From Globodera rostochiensis (taxonomy: Eukaryota > Nematoda > Chromadorea > Rhabditida > Heteroderidae): 64,000 nt of DNA. The stretch is from contig JAEVLN010000002.1 of assembly GCA_018350325.1 (NCBI GenBank), forward strand, positions 5,253,456 to 5,317,455, given 5' to 3'. This document shows positions 11,196-22,587 of this stretch, in pieces. The notes under the pieces are model-generated. The model did no database searches. It was given only the letters and a program-made list of their open reading frames with translations, and was not told the DNA's origin. Numbering within the stretch: position 1 is the first letter of the stretch; each line of letters starts with the position of its first letter. Both the position numbers and the translations under genes were made by a program.

Positions 11196-11285
11196 ATGAA
11201 AATCAAACTAATCGGAGTGGAGGTGGAAACGAATGGAGCAGGTATAGTGGGGCTTTGCTTTTGGCTACTGTTCCAAGAGTTTTAA
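11196..11285 (+). CDS. Small open frame, 29 aa
   Basis: ATG frame reading MKIKLIGVEVETNGAGIVGL, then a hydrophobic tail ending QEF and TAA. Within it GGAGCAG is followed by GTATAG, a usable donor, so the real exon may end after NGA. Unknown function. Confidence 0.25.
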   Translation: MKIKLIGVEVETNGAGIVGLCFWLLFQEF

Positions 11286-11330
11286 GATTTGTTTAAAAAT
11301 TAAATTGATTTTTTTTATTTAGTTTGAATT

Positions 11331-11522
11331 AAATTGTCTCCACTTAACATTTCTCAAGAAGTTGCTGCAATTTATGAAAATATAATAAAAAAATTACGTA
11401 AATCCGCTTCTCTGTTAGCCGCTTTTTGTAAAAAAACATTTTCACAGTCGGAGCAACAATTAAGACATGCTTCTGCTTCTTTAAAAATTTATTTTAATTT
11501 TTGTCTGTATTCTGTTACTTAA
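11331..11522 (+). CDS. Open frame of about 62 codons
   Basis: Reads SPLNISQEVAAIYENIIKKL, then RKSASLLAAFCKK and SQSEQQLRHASASLK. It has no ATG at the front (TTG only). The first two thirds look amphipathic and protein-like. No homologue recognised. Confidence 0.28.
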   Translation, partial: KLSPLNISQEVAAIYENIIKKLRKSASLLAAFCKKTFSQSEQQLRHASASLKIYFNFCLYSVT

Positions 11523-12082
11523 TTATATAGTTTACAACATCTATTAAATTGATAATTAGTTATTGAATTTCACCCATTCCAATTGAAAGCTTCAAAAAGA
11601 TTAGGCAAAACATTTTTCGCAATTTGCAAAGATCATTATGTCTTTGTTTAGTCGCTGAATCTTTTTTTGCACTCTCAATTGTTGCATTTAATGGCTTTTA
11701 GTTCTTATGTGTAAATCAATTCAACGGCTACCTCCTACCTCCATTTTAGTTAAAGTAAAAAGTTATTCAAAGTATGTAGTACATTCAATTTTTTGCCAAA
11801 GAAGAAATAATAAGCAAATAAACAAATAAAAACAATAATTTGAATTAAAATCTATCATTATTCAAATAAACAATTAGTCTTCACAAATACAGCAATTGAA
11901 CAATTAATAATACATTATTTATGTATTTAGATGAATAAAAATAGCCATCTTTACTCGAAAAATGGAGGAAAGCGGATTTCATAAGATGAATTTTATAAAA
12001 TAAATATATAAAAAAATCTCAGAAATAAAAATTGTTATTTTACGTTACCAAAACGCCAGATAAAGTTTGCGCGGCGTGGCAA

Positions 12083-12385
12083 GTTTGCTGATGTGCAGTT
12101 CCAAATCAGTAGTAGTAATTAAAGATAATTACAGTGTTAATTTAATAAATGATTAAAACACAAATTTAATAGTCCTATTAAAATCAACTAATATAATAAA
12201 TACATACAGTCCGATCTGTAGATGAAAAATCACATTAAAAATCTAATACTAATTTATTGAACTTTAAATGTTTGCGATAAATTAAATTAGTTATTAACGA
12301 CCAATCGGCGAATCATGCATATCCTGTTCTTTGAGTCATATTGAGTGAGTGTTCAACTATTTACAAAATAAATAAAATTCTTCTT
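12083..12385 (+). repeat. Diverged repeat shared with 40805-41105
   Basis: AAGTTTGCTGATGTGC, TAGTCCTATTAAAATCAACT, GTCCGATCTGTAGATGAAAA, CGACCAATCGGCGA and GAGTCATATTGAGTGAGTGT occur in this order in both places, with many small indels between them. The GC-richer parts are better kept than the A/T parts between them, which fits old duplicated exons or a conserved element. Confidence 0.6.
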
Positions 12386-12586
12386 GCGTGGTTGGAAATC
12401 AAATTATTTATATTGTAAATATTTACAACATTTTGTCGGTTTAACAAAATCTTTTATCTACGAATACGAAACAAAGTCTAAAAAAATCCCAACCATTAAA
12501 AACATTTTTGGTAGTCAGCAGTGTTTTCCTGTTCCAGCTTGGCCTGTTCGGTTTTCGAGGTCGGAACAGACAGGGGCAGAACAGTT

Positions 12587-12690
12587 ACCGTAAATACTCT
12601 AATTATTACCCTGGGTAATAAATTTTCGACCCTCCTCTAGGGTGGGTAATTTTAGAGACTAGGTAATAATTAGAATTTTTTCAATCATTT
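12587..12690. mobile_element. Small MITE-like repeat (TACCGTAAATA..CTCTAATTATTACCC)
   Basis: TACCGTAAATACTCTAATTA followed by TTACCCTGGGTAATA, then a mirrored ACCCTCCTCTAGGGTGGGTA and GGTAATAATTAGAA. The outer motif matches, inverted, the end of the element at 25814-26556 (CTCTATTAGTAACCC next to TACCGTA), so both belong to one family. Confidence 0.5.
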
Positions 12691-13134
12691 TTCATTAATT
12701 AGGGACTGGGTAATTACTCATCTAGGGTTGTGTGTTTTGCAGGAAAGATAGATGCCGTTTGTAAATTTGGAACTGGTTTAAAAAAAATATTTCACAAAAG
12801 TGACTTTTGGAATTTAGGTCTAAATTTTCATTTTTGGCAATATTAAAATGGTTCAAAAACCGGTTTAAAGGTCGAGCGCGCATGTTTTTAGCGCAACCTA
12901 TAAAAGTTTTGTTTCTGGGCCCAATGATCAACTTTACCAAATTTGACTGTTCTATCGGTTACAGCAACTAAGCAACCCGAATAAAGTGGGTTTGACTGAT
13001 TTTGAGCCTTGGAGCTCAGATCCATACTACCACTTTGACCCTATCACCCTCATAGTCAAGCGAATTCCTTTCTTTTGTCCATTGGATGCTGGCCACAGAA
13101 AATGCGTACAATAAACGCATTTATAAACCCGGAA

Positions 13135-13335
13135 TTTTTGCTTTCTCGTCTCCTTATCTGCTCTCCCCTTTATTGCTTCTCTTCCCCTCTTTCTATGGTC
13201 TCGTCATTTTCTTGTCTCTCCCCCCCCTTCTTTGCGCACACTTTTCTCTGCCACCAGCTTTATTTTGCTTTCTCTTCTCTCAATTACTCTTTCTCGCCAT
13301 GTGCCTTTCTCATCCTTCATTAGAACTGAGCATCA
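13135..13335. repeat. Pyrimidine-rich tract
   Basis: Runs of CTTTCTC and CCCCTTT over 200 bp with TTCTCTTCCCC and a C7 run. Two overlapping frames are open by composition (13075-13323, 13086-13370). It matches in style the tracts at 29515 and 55440 and, as purines, 7571 and 54300. Confidence 0.5.
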
Positions 13336-13471
13336 ACTTTTCTCAGCACAACCACAGCCATCTAGGTTAGCGTCCATTCCAAAATGAGCCAAAAAAGGCA
13401 CAGACAGCCGAAATCCAACATTTTGAAATTAGGTGTGATTAAAAATGTTTAGAGAAAGCGTCTTATAATAA

Positions 13472-13580
13472 TAGGGTTGGAGGGGACCGGGACTTTTGGG
13501 AAAAACCGGGACCGAGACTTCCCGGGACCAGAAAAACCGGGACCGCGACCAAGATTTTCACGATAGGACCACCTTGTAAA
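13472..13580 (+). repeat. GGGACC/AAAACC simple array behind a TAGGGTTGG edge
   Basis: TAGGGTTGGAGGGGACCGGG opens a block of GGGACCGGGACTT and GGAAAAACCGGGACC repeats ending near CCAAGATTTTCA. An inverted relative lies at 61251-61367. The TAGGGTTGG edge resembles the hAT-like ends at 1970 and 31643; the opposite end is not clear. Confidence 0.55.
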
Positions 13581-14385
13581 AATCTGCAACTGTTAAAGCC
13601 CTATCAAATTAAAAAATAATGATCTTTACACTTTATTTGCTAAAAATCAGGAAAAATGTATTAATGAATGTTGTTCCTACAGCACAGGACAAAATTGAAA
13701 AGTCGAATATGAGAAATATTTAGCACTCAAAAATATTCTTATTAATATTTATATAGCTTAAAATTCTCTTAGGGTTGTGTGTTTTGCAGGAAAGGTCGAT
13801 GCCGTTTGTAAATCGGGAACGGATTTAAAAAAAAAAATTCACAAAAGTGAGTTTTCGGGTTTTCCGGTCGCACATCGATCGGACAGGAAAGCTTAAAATT
13901 TTCAAAAAAAAATTGAAAATGAATTCAATTAACAACCCCGCGTTTTAACAATAATTTTAAAGTAACACGTAAAATATCATAAATTAAAGACTTCTCTAAA
14001 ACAATAAGTTCAACAACAAATCTTTTTACAAAATAAATAAATTGCATCAAGGCTATTACTATAAAAATTAAAAATATAAATAAAAAATTACAAAAATAAA
14101 TTAAAATTCTTTACATTAAACATAAAACTGCAGAAATACAACCTGCAGCTAACAACCCAATTGTATATCCGCAAGCAAACAAGTTATAAACGAACCAAAA
14201 GATTCAAGCAAAATAATAAACACAAAATAATGGATTACTATATATGATAGTCAAATAAATAAGAAAATTGCTATAAGAATAAATTATTTAGAGATTTATT
14301 ATTTTCACCGACTTCCCACACCTCTTGAGGCTCCCCCTAAACGTTTCCTGCCGAGATTAAAAAAAATTATATTAAAAAATTGGCA

Positions 14386-14442
14386 CGGATCACCTGCCGG
14401 CAGGTTTAAGGCACGGACCACCTGCCGCTAGGCTATATGCAA
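14386..14442 (+). repeat. Short direct repeat GGCACGGAYCACCTGCCG
   Basis: GGCACGGATCACCTGCCG and GGCACGGACCACCTGCCG lie 28 bp apart, and the first is followed by GCAGGTTTAA, making CCTGCCGGCAGG palindromic. A small GC island in A-rich DNA with no convincing frame. Confidence 0.45.
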
Positions 14443-15401
14443 ATTGCCGTTTCTGCCCCAAGAAAGCGCAAATGAATTTCTTTAGCCTTTGTGCAAAAGC
14501 ATAACATCAATTAGAAAACATAAATGTAAGATAATCAAATATGAGTTATTTAAAATTGCATTAAACCAAAAACCAGTAAACGTAAATTTATTTTTTACTA
14601 AAAATTATTTTACCGTAAAAGCTCCAAAATGGTTAAACTGGTGTAAAAACTAATAACTAAATGGCAATTCTATAAATGTTGAACAAAATAAAAACCTAAC
14701 TAATTGATAGACAATGATTAAAATTTATCACTCGACACAGCCGTAGTTTCACTGTAATTACTTTAAAAAAAAAAGTATAAATTGCAAAAGTTATAAAAAG
14801 TAAAAAAATATATTTGATAAAAATGCGAAGTTAAGACAAAATTTTAATCAAAGCCGCAAGTGTAAAAATAAAATGATTAAAAACATTACTTATGGATTGC
14901 CTAAAAAAGGAAACGTTTAGCAACACAAGGTTACGTTAGTATAACATCCTTTGTTTCCATGATATTAAAATAAGAAAAGGAAATCAATTTCCTTACAAGG
15001 AAATAAAGAAAAACGATAAGAATAGTATTTTAATCACAAATGTAAATAAATTTTCAATTAATTGAGAATCTTACCTAATAAATAGTTACTGAAATTAATT
15101 TTTATTAATATGAAAGGCACAAAATTAAAATTTATAAATCATATATAATAAATTCCACAACCCTCAAGTAAATTATCTCAAGATTAAGAGTAAAAGAGCC
15201 CTTTAAAAATAAAAAAATGAAGGAATAAATGAATTGATGTTTAATGAAACTAAAAATTAAAATAAAAACTAATGTAAACAAAAATAAAACATTAATCAAA
15301 TAAAGAATAAAGCACATATTGAATTTAAAGTTGCGATTCAATTTTAATGATTTAATTTGCCTTAATTTAGGCATGGGTTAATTACTCAATTTAAAGGTTA
15401 G

Positions 15402-15503
15402 GGTTTTCACATCAATCAGTTTTTAAGAATTGTAGCAGCTGATTTAGAATGTGAGCGTGATTGTGACTTTATTTCAAAATCTTTATATTATGAAAATATT
15501 TAA
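15402..15503 (+). CDS. Exon-like island, 33 codons
   Basis: Opens right after GGTTAG, a usable acceptor, and reads GFHINQFLRIVAADLECERD, then CDFISKSLYYENI to TAA. The acid/Cys-rich middle looks like real protein. No family recognised. Confidence 0.35.
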   Translation, partial: GFHINQFLRIVAADLECERDCDFISKSLYYENI

Positions 15504-16061
15504 TTAAATTAAAGAAAGCGTGTAATTGGCAAACGTCGCAATTGTCAAAACGAAATTAAAAATAAGTTATAAACTGTGACAAAACCTGACCGATTCCTCT
15601 TTTTGTGCATAGAAATAATTATCATAGTAAGCCCCGTTAAAGCAATTTCTTATTACTTAGTATATTCCCGCGACTTGAAAATTTAAGCTTATATGTGACA
15701 AAAAAAAATTTATAGATTGTTAAAAATAAACATTTATTATGGTTGTGAAAATTTTTTATAAAATTGCTAAAATGTTGATGAAAACCATAAATAAAAGGAA
15801 ATAAATATTAAGGGTTTGGAAGTAAAACAACTACGTTTTATAAGGAGCAGTCTATACATTGTTTTAACTTTTATTAAATTTAAATAAAACACGAACATTA
15901 AAAACTTTGCCTAAGTATAATTTAAACTAAATAATTTCAACTTAAATTTATTAAAATACATAATTCTTTAACGCAATATATCTTCTGTCAAACGGAGATG
16001 ACGGACTCACAAATTTATGTAAACAACTCTAAATCTAAACTAAATTGATAAAAATGCATTC

Positions 16062-16196
16062 TCAGCAAGTTGCTTTGCTAAAAGAAGAGAATGCGCATCT
16101 TTGAGAGGAATATTCTCGTTTGAAATCGCATCTTGGGCGTGTTCTTCGAGCAATGAAGGCCGGCGTTCTACGATGAAACGACGAAAATGTCTTCAT
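16062..16196 (-). CDS. GC-richer island open in several frames
   Basis: The minus strand has an ATG frame of 44 aa (MKTFSSFHRRTPAFIARRTR...). The plus strand is open in another phase (CFAKRRECASLRGIFSFEIA...), and a third phase is protein-like except for two TGA codons. The island is well bounded by A/T sequence, but strand and frame cannot be decided here. Confidence 0.25.
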   Translation of the reverse strand: MKTFSSFHRRTPAFIARRTRPRCDFKREYSSQRCAFSSFSKATC

Positions 16197-16734
16197 TTTC
16201 TCCTTTAGGATTTCTGCATAAAATATTCAAATTTTGTAATTAACATTATATATTAGATATTTTAAAACACAAAATGTTTATCTTTAATCTTGCGCTTCGT
16301 GTAAAGCAGTCAGCATACAATGAACAAACAAGGATTAATTAGCCGGACACAAAGCTTCGCAATAAATTTAAATACTAATCTATAAATATATAAATTATAC
16401 ACAAAATATTAAAATTTATGTGAATGGCTACCGATTAGAATACCAATTAAAAGTATTATATATAAAGGATCCTATAAAGATTAGCATATATTTTTCAAAT
16501 AATTCTATAAATCTCACAATTAACTATCCTTTTTTACCAAAAATTCAAATAGTTATAGAAATTTTTCAAAAAAAAAATAAATTTTCGCAAAAAATTTCAT
16601 AAATATTTTTTGAATAAAGATTTTTGAAATCACACTAATTAAATAAATAATTTTTTTAAATATTTTTTAATTTAATATCCTAAGACTGAACCGAGTTATA
16701 GTCGAAACGACCGCCGGCAATGGTGTTCCCGTAG

Positions 16735-16884
16735 ATGAATCAACAACAAAGTGATCATGGAGTTCTACATTCGGTCACCCAAACAAATGGGCGCGGTTTC
16801 ATAGACTATTGGAGACCAAAAATATTTCATAACGATAACGGTCACGGGAGTAAAGACAGCGACGTCAAAAACCATTATGAGTAA
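16735..16884 (+). CDS. Small open frame, 49 aa
   Basis: ATG frame reading MNQQQSDHGVLHSVTQTNGR, then GFIDYWRPKIFHNDNGHGSK, ending HYE and TAA. The ATG follows GTAG, so it may instead be an exon entered there. The sequence is hydrophilic and rich in Asp, His and Asn. Other frames have stops. Function unknown. Confidence 0.38.
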   Translation: MNQQQSDHGVLHSVTQTNGRGFIDYWRPKIFHNDNGHGSKDSDVKNHYE

Positions 16885-18206
16885 CCAAATAATTAATACA
16901 AATCTTTATTTAATTCATTAATAATAAACAAAAAAATTTAAAACAATGCCCACGCAAGATATTTTGGAACTCACTCTCATTCCTAAGAAAACAGAAACAC
17001 GCTTAAATTAGGAAAAAATATTTAAGATAAATAAAATAATAATCAAATCAAAAATTTTAAGAGCCTAAAATATATGCGGGCAAAACAAAAAGTTATCTAT
17101 TTAGAACAATTGTTAAAAATATTACAGGTGTGATCTGAAAGCCATACAAAGCAATCAAATTATTTAATCAACAAATTTTTAAAATTTATTTATTTGATGA
17201 AGATATAAATGTAAAATTTTTCTAAATAAATTTTTAGGCAAAAGATCAACGAAATTAATATTATACTTTTTTAGATTACTACATGAATTAAAAAATATTT
17301 AAAAAAATATATATAATATTTTTATGATAAAAAATTACTAAGTATAAATGACTAATTTGGACGATAACAATTAATATTTGATATACTAAATATAACTCAA
17401 GAAATTATTATAAAAACAGCAAAAAAAAGTTAACCTTTAATATATTTTTTGAAAAAATAATAATTTTTAGCTTGACAATAAATTATTTTTGTACCAAAAC
17501 ATCAAATTTTGTTTTATAATAAATTTTAGACTCGAAGAATCTCAAAATCTACGCCTAAAATAGGTGAGAAAAATGCCAAAATAGGAGCCAAAAACAGGGT
17601 TCATAAGCCAAAAATAGGTGCGAAAAAAAGTAAAAATAACAATAATAACTTTGAAACTTTTTTTTTGGTGAAATTATAATCAGTTTTGAAAAATAGTGAT
17701 TTTTGCAAGAAAAATTCAAAAATTCCAATTTTAGAATTTTTGATAAAATGCACAAAATAGGCTCGAGAAATGTAATCAACATCCATAATGAAATAGAAGA
17801 GCTGCTATGACGCGGGCTCAGCATCATATGGCGATCTCTTTATTAAAAAATTATAAATGTCAAAACATAAAGTTTAAACCTCAAGTAAAGATATATAAAA
17901 ATTTCGCCTTATAAAACTATCTATTCAAAAATATAAATTTATTATATTACAACATACAACTATAATTTAAAACTTTCAAAATTTTTTAAAGACTGAATTT
18001 ATATTTCTTCTAAAAAGCTTAATAAATTATTAAAATTAAAGTTTATGAAGAATACATAATCTATGATCAGAATCTGACAATGTTTTTTGCGGAGACGGAA
18101 CTGAATCCCATCCCTGGAACTAAATAAAAAATTCAAAAAGGTCAAATCCATAATTAAATTATTTAAATAATGAGAATCAGAAAAAATATATAAAAAGGCA
18201 ATATCT
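16885..18206. other. A-rich spacer
   Basis: Long A/T runs. A patch at 17555-17830 is open on the minus strand because of low-complexity AAAATAGG repeats (GCCAAAAATAGGTG) and is unlikely to be coding. A small GC patch lies near 18085-18120 (TTTGCGGAGACGGAACTG). Confidence 0.4.
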
Positions 18207-18622
18207 TTGTTAACATTTACTTACAATTTAAAAGGTAGGCACTCAACATTAACGATGAAATCAGTTTTTATAAATGAATATTTAAATAATTTTGTTGGTT
18301 CTTATTGTAAATATTTCACAAATAACAACCCTTTTGAAAGAAAGGGTAAAATTCAAATTAAAATAATAAAAAAGTCAATTCAAATCACCATGAAGGCCAA
18401 AAATATGAAATTATGATTAAATAAATACAAATAATTGATTTTAAAAATTTGACAAAAATAACAACTCTTATTTAAAAGTATGGAATTTGAATAAAACTTT
18501 GATTGAAACAAAGGGCAACCTTTATTTTTCGTTAAATAAAAATAAAATTAATTTAAAATAATTATCAAACATACAAATTGGGTGAAATTTGAGTAGAGTA
18601 AATGATTATGTTAAATATTTAA

Positions 18623-18847
18623 AATATCCAAAGGCTAGAAAAGGCTAACATAAATAATGTTCAATGTATAATGAATGAATATTCAAATCGTTTAAAACAA
18701 CAAAATTATGAACAAAAATATTGCCCTATATATACATACATCCCTTCAGAGATTCCAACGGAAGAACCGCAGGTTGCAGTTGATGAATACTTTCAAATTA
18801 AGACCAAAGTATTGGAGTCGCCCGATTTATTGTTTTACTATTTTTAA
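18623..18847 (+). CDS. 74-codon open frame, intact member of a three-copy family
   Basis: Open from a TAA at 18620 to TAA at 18845, with an internal ATG at 18671 reading MNEYSNRLKQQNYEQKYCPI, then PSEIPTEEPQVAVDEYFQI and a C-terminal VLESPDLLFYYF. The copies near 25250 and 33290 keep the same register for MNEYSNR and for the (A/D)DEYFQI segment, and between the two outer copies changes there are substitutions only, but both relatives carry frameshifts and the one near 25250 also a stop. In the 33-kb copy the C-terminal segment lies about 330 bp further downstream. Acidic, no membrane segment, family unknown. Confidence 0.45.
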   Translation, partial: NIQRLEKANINNVQCIMNEYSNRLKQQNYEQKYCPIYTYIPSEIPTEEPQVAVDEYFQIKTKVLESPDLLFYYF

Positions 18848-19724
18848 TTTTTATTTGGCATCTTTTTAAGGAATATATTGTTTTCTCTGTGATAAATATA
18901 AATGACTCATATTCTAAAAATTAAACCTACAAGGCTGAAACATCCTTGAATTTATAAACTAACTCATAGCACATGGATGTAAAGGTGCAATAAAAAGTGT
19001 AATAGGACCTTATGTTGTTATAAAATATAACTATTGATAAAGTATCCTAATACAATACAAAATATTTATTTATTAACAACAAAATAATATTGAATTCGAC
19101 TAAGAACTAAAAAATATATATTGTATTCGCTTTTTTTGAGAACAATTATGTATGTACCTTAATTACTAAAAATAATTAATTGATTAAAAAAAAAGAAAAG
19201 AAATTTATAATAACGATTTTGATTAATCAAATTCGAATGTTTCAAACATTGCAATTCACACGATTAATTATATTAATAATAAACTGCAAAAGTTAGCCTA
19301 AAGCAAAAAGATTGACATCGAGTTGTGGTTGACTTGTATTTAATTAGCGTACCGTCAAAATAACAATCGCGACGCAAAAAATTAACTTTTTAATTATTTA
19401 TTTCAATCATTTTTTAACTGAAGTTACGGATCAAAAAGCTACAAACCTTGAAATAAATTTAACCAAAAAGCAAACAAAAAGAATCGGTCACCAAACTTAC
19501 AGAATATTAGACGTTAAAATAAAAAGAAATCAATTCAAATCACCAAGAAGGCCAAAAATATTAAATTATGATTAAATAAATACAAGTAATTGATTTAAAA
19601 AATTTGACAAAAATAACAATTCTTATTTAAAAGAATGGAAAATTCAAATTAAAATAACTATAAATCAATTCAAGTCAAAATTTTTGATATCATAATGATT
19701 ATTGCAATAGTAAATTGTACAAAC

Positions 19725-19937
19725 TCACAAAATCTTAATTTTTGATAATTCTATGTCGATGGAAGACTGCTCGCTACATTCATCGTATTGTGTTGTATGG
19801 TGCAAGCACTGCAAGTTAATTTCGAAAACGCGACGTCTGCATCGTCGATGGGTGAAATAATCTACCCCGCAAACGTCAAAAATTATATTTAAAAAAAGAC
19901 ATAAATTAGAATAAATAAATAAATTAAATTTTGAACT
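19725..19937 (-). CDS. Cys-rich open frame, 70 codons, copy 1 of 3
   Basis: Minus-strand frame without ATG. The core reads CGVDYFTHRRCRRRVFEINL, then QCLHHTTQYDECSEQSSID and ends KIKIL before TGA. Copies at 24252-24443 and 34673-34885 are open in the same phase. Five cysteines and a basic RRCRRR patch suggest a small binding or structural module, but no known motif is evident. The plus strand is also partly open. Confidence 0.42.
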   Translation of the reverse strand, partial: SSKFNLFIYSNLCLFLNIIFDVCGVDYFTHRRCRRRVFEINLQCLHHTTQYDECSEQSSIDIELSKIKIL

Positions 19938-20255
19938 TTAAATTATTAAATTTATTTTAAGCTGTTTAAAAGGATTAATTTAAAAATTAAAAATACGTTA
20001 ACACGGCTTATAAAGTTTGAATACAATATATTAATTTAAATCAATTGCCCAATCCAGGTCGAATCGTGTTAGATAATTATATTTTTGTGCCCAAGTAGCA
20101 TTTATGCAAACTAATCATAACGTTTACATTAAAAAAGTAAAGCTTGTATACTAAAACAACTGCTCTAGCTATTTGCAAAAATTTTAACCAATATAAAACA
20201 TTTTCTACAATTAAAGTCATAGAAAAAACAGCTTTCCACGTTCAGCCAGAGACGG

Positions 20256-20417
20256 TTAAACTGCGCCTAAATAAAAAATATATTTTTGAAAAAGCTCTCC
20301 CTGAATAATATGTAAAAAAACTAAACATTTATGTAATACATAGTCACCCATTTCATTCATTTTGGCCTCATCGGCCGACTCCGTGATCCAGCTCCGCGAT
20401 ACATTCTCACAAACTTG
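20256..20417 (-). CDS. Minus-strand exon-like island, 53 codons
   Basis: Opens after GAATTAG (an acceptor on this strand) and reads QVCENVSRSWITESADEAKM, then NEMGDYVLHKCLVFLHIIQG and FQKYIFYLGAV to TAA. Acidic first half, hydrophobic second half. A plus-strand frame (20337-20480, hydrophobic) overlaps, but the minus frame has the more balanced composition. Missing from unit B, where ~0.9 kb is deleted. Confidence 0.38.
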   Translation of the reverse strand, partial: QVCENVSRSWITESADEAKMNEMGDYVLHKCLVFLHIIQGELFQKYIFYLGAV

Positions 20418-20419
20418 CT

Positions 20420-21568
20420 AATTCATTACTTTTTCGATTTTCCATATTACTCTTTTTTTTGCTCTCATATTTTGTATTGAGCTTTTTGGTAGAAAATACT
20501 TAAATCAGTATTTATTAAGTCTAATGAATTATCAGTTATCTTTGTCGTAATGATGATGCGGAAAAACGGGCATTTTCCCACTGAAATATTCAATTTGTAT
20601 TTTTGCTTCCTCATTTAATATAAATGAATGAAACGATTATTATTTTTTGTTATTAACGACAATAAATGTTATAGTTTAGTTATTTTTTTTATTTGAAGTT
20701 GTAGATTTTTTAATTAATTTGCACTTATTTTTGCTCAAGAAAGTTTAAAAATTTTTTATTTTTGCTTGAGCCTGCGTAAAAATTCAAAATTTTCTCTTTT
20801 TTTTAGTTTCGACACAGCACTGGAGGCAACCTCACTTTCTAGGATTGTTTAGGCTGCCGAGAACTGATCCGCGGCAAATATGCGATTACAAAATAATGTA
20901 TTAACTAAATACACATTATATTCATTTTTAACTGTTTTTTATTCATTACTTTTATTCTTTAACTGAAAAGCTTTTAGTTTTCAAGTTACAATTAAAATTT
21001 AAATAGACTTTGATGTTTTTTTGGTTTTTTATTATTTATCGTAAAATTAGTATAATGGATTTGTTTTTTCTTAGTTAACGTTGAACCTTTTTATTGGTAA
21101 GCAAAATCTTCAGATATAAAATTGACTCTGAGTTATTCTCTTCGCTTTTTAAATGTTTTTTATTTCAAACATAAATTCGTTTTTGCTTTATAAGTGAGCA
21201 CTTGTCATCAGTCATTTTATTGACAATTTGTTAAGTGATAAAACTTTAAGTCTAGTCAAGGTAATAAAAAATAAATAATTAGCTTATATTGTTTTTATTA
21301 GATTTTTAACACTTACAACTTTTGAACCGCTCTCATTGCAAATATATAATACTAATAAATAAAAATGAACAAGATCGACTGCCTTACTGAGCATGATAAA
21401 AATAAAATTAATTAAATTTCAATTTAAAAGAAAAAACAAATTAAAGCGGATAATCAAATTAATAATGCGAATCAGCATCTACTATAAGTGTATGAATGAA
21501 TGTTATAAATTGTTAAACACTTTGAAAACAATAAAAAGATGATTATCATATCACTGACAGGACAGTGA
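20420..21568. other. T-rich patch within the A-rich region
   Basis: Between about 20.42 and 21.3 kb the plus strand switches from A-rich to T-rich. A GC island at 20806-20885 (TCCGCGGCAAATATGC) has only broken frames. The T-rich run ends near 21.3 kb, after which A-richness resumes. It may be an inverted piece. Confidence 0.4.
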
Positions 21569-21835
21569 CGATTGAATTCGTTGCTACCACAACCATTAAG
21601 GGCCAAGGCACCCCTCGTAAACTATCGCCCCCACCCTAAAAGTGACAATGGCGTTCAAATGTTGGAGAGGACGGGATTGTCTTCACAATGCATAAATCAT
21701 CGAGACCTGTTTAACATGTGTTTACGAGTAAACAAAAAAAACATGGGGATTGATTTTGATAAAACATTTCTAATATTTTTTAAAAATCCCGTGGAAGGAA
21801 GGATATCAGGGCAAATGCCAAAAAAGTTACGCTGA
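21569..21835 (+). CDS. 87-codon open frame, intact in unit A
   Basis: Reads NSLLPQPLRAKAPLVNYRPH, then PKSDNGVQMLERTGLSSQCI and a basic tail ending MPKKLR. The only front start is TTG; the first ATG is at QM. The unit-B copy (from 35401) matches for about 50 residues, then has a TAA. Most differences between the two change amino acids, so there is no sign of purifying selection. Unknown family. Confidence 0.35.
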   Translation, partial: RLNSLLPQPLRAKAPLVNYRPHPKSDNGVQMLERTGLSSQCINHRDLFNMCLRVNKKNMGIDFDKTFLIFFKNPVEGRISGQMPKKLR

Positions 21836-22401
21836 GCATCAGAGTAGCTTTTTCCACTTTATTTGAACAAAAATTTGACACTAATAAAATGAGTTATATT
21901 ACTTTTCAAAATTTAGATAAATTTATTGATGAAGTTCAATTATGTTATAATTATTAAGAAAAAAAAACCATCAATGAAGAATTCAATATTTAAATTTCTT
22001 TCTAGTTCTTAATATCTCTAACGAAGTTAGTAATAATATACAAAAAATCCGTATAAAATAAAATAAATTTATAACATATTTAAACTATTACCTTGAAAAA
22101 TTGTAAAAATTTCTGCTTTTGCGATCTTCGTAGGGTCGTAGCTTCTTGCATTTTTACATTATTAAACAGATTAAAAAAGAAGTTCCTAATAATAAAATAC
22201 CGGCTGTAACTAGAATCTGATATTGATGTCTGGAAAAAAATGACTTACTAATCTATCTAATATTAAAACAAACAGTTTAGGTAAATATTTTTTTTATAAA
22301 ACTTAGCATATTAACAGAATTAATCTAATTTATGCTGATTCATAGACCATGAAGTTAAAAGTGATATTTAAAGTTTAATTCTTAAAAGCAAATCAAAACT
22401 C

Positions 22402-22587
22402 TTGAGTGAAACGGGGTTAGGAGAAAAAACAAAAATATTAAACAATGCATTAACAGATTCTACGATTGAATCTGCGCTCTGTTGTGCTTCAAAAGGTCAA
22501 AAGCGAGCCAATTTCAATGAATTGTTCTTCAAAATAAACGAACGACTGCAATTTCAACGGGAATTTTTATTTAACATTAAATTTTAA
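22402..22587 (+). CDS. 61-codon open frame, intact in unit A
   Basis: Reads LNNALTDSTIESALCCASKG, then QKRANFNELFFKINERLQF. No ATG at the front. The 36.3-kb copy aligns in phase (NALTGSTIKSELGCATIGKK) but loses about 13 bp after KRA and is frameshifted. The conserved phase over ~30 codons supports an originally coding sequence. Confidence 0.38.
   Translation: MSETGLGEKTKILNNALTDSTIESALCCASKGQKRANFNELFFKINERLQFQREFLFNIKF

Larger units (their letters stand above)
12724..13856 (+). repeat. Pair of 85-bp direct repeats bounding 1 kb
   Basis: AGGGTTGTGTGTTTTGCAGG opens both 12724-12810 and 13771-13856, followed by GATGCCGTTTGTAAAT, a GGAAC block, an A-run and TTCACAAAAGTGA. Identity is high for ~85 bp. 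The 1 kb between holds a pyrimidine-rich tract and the GGGACC array, so the pair may flank or belong to one composite element. Confidence 0.6.

Noticed and set aside
13075..13370. Two overlapping 82-94-codon frames as genes
   Set aside because: Ser/Leu/Phe/Pro peptides from a pyrimidine-rich repeat tract, open in two phases.
16060..16885. A variant genetic code, because some protein-like phases contain TGA (16.1 and 16.7 kb) or TAA (10.7 kb)
   Set aside because: For each island another phase or the other strand is free of stops, so a wrong frame explains it.
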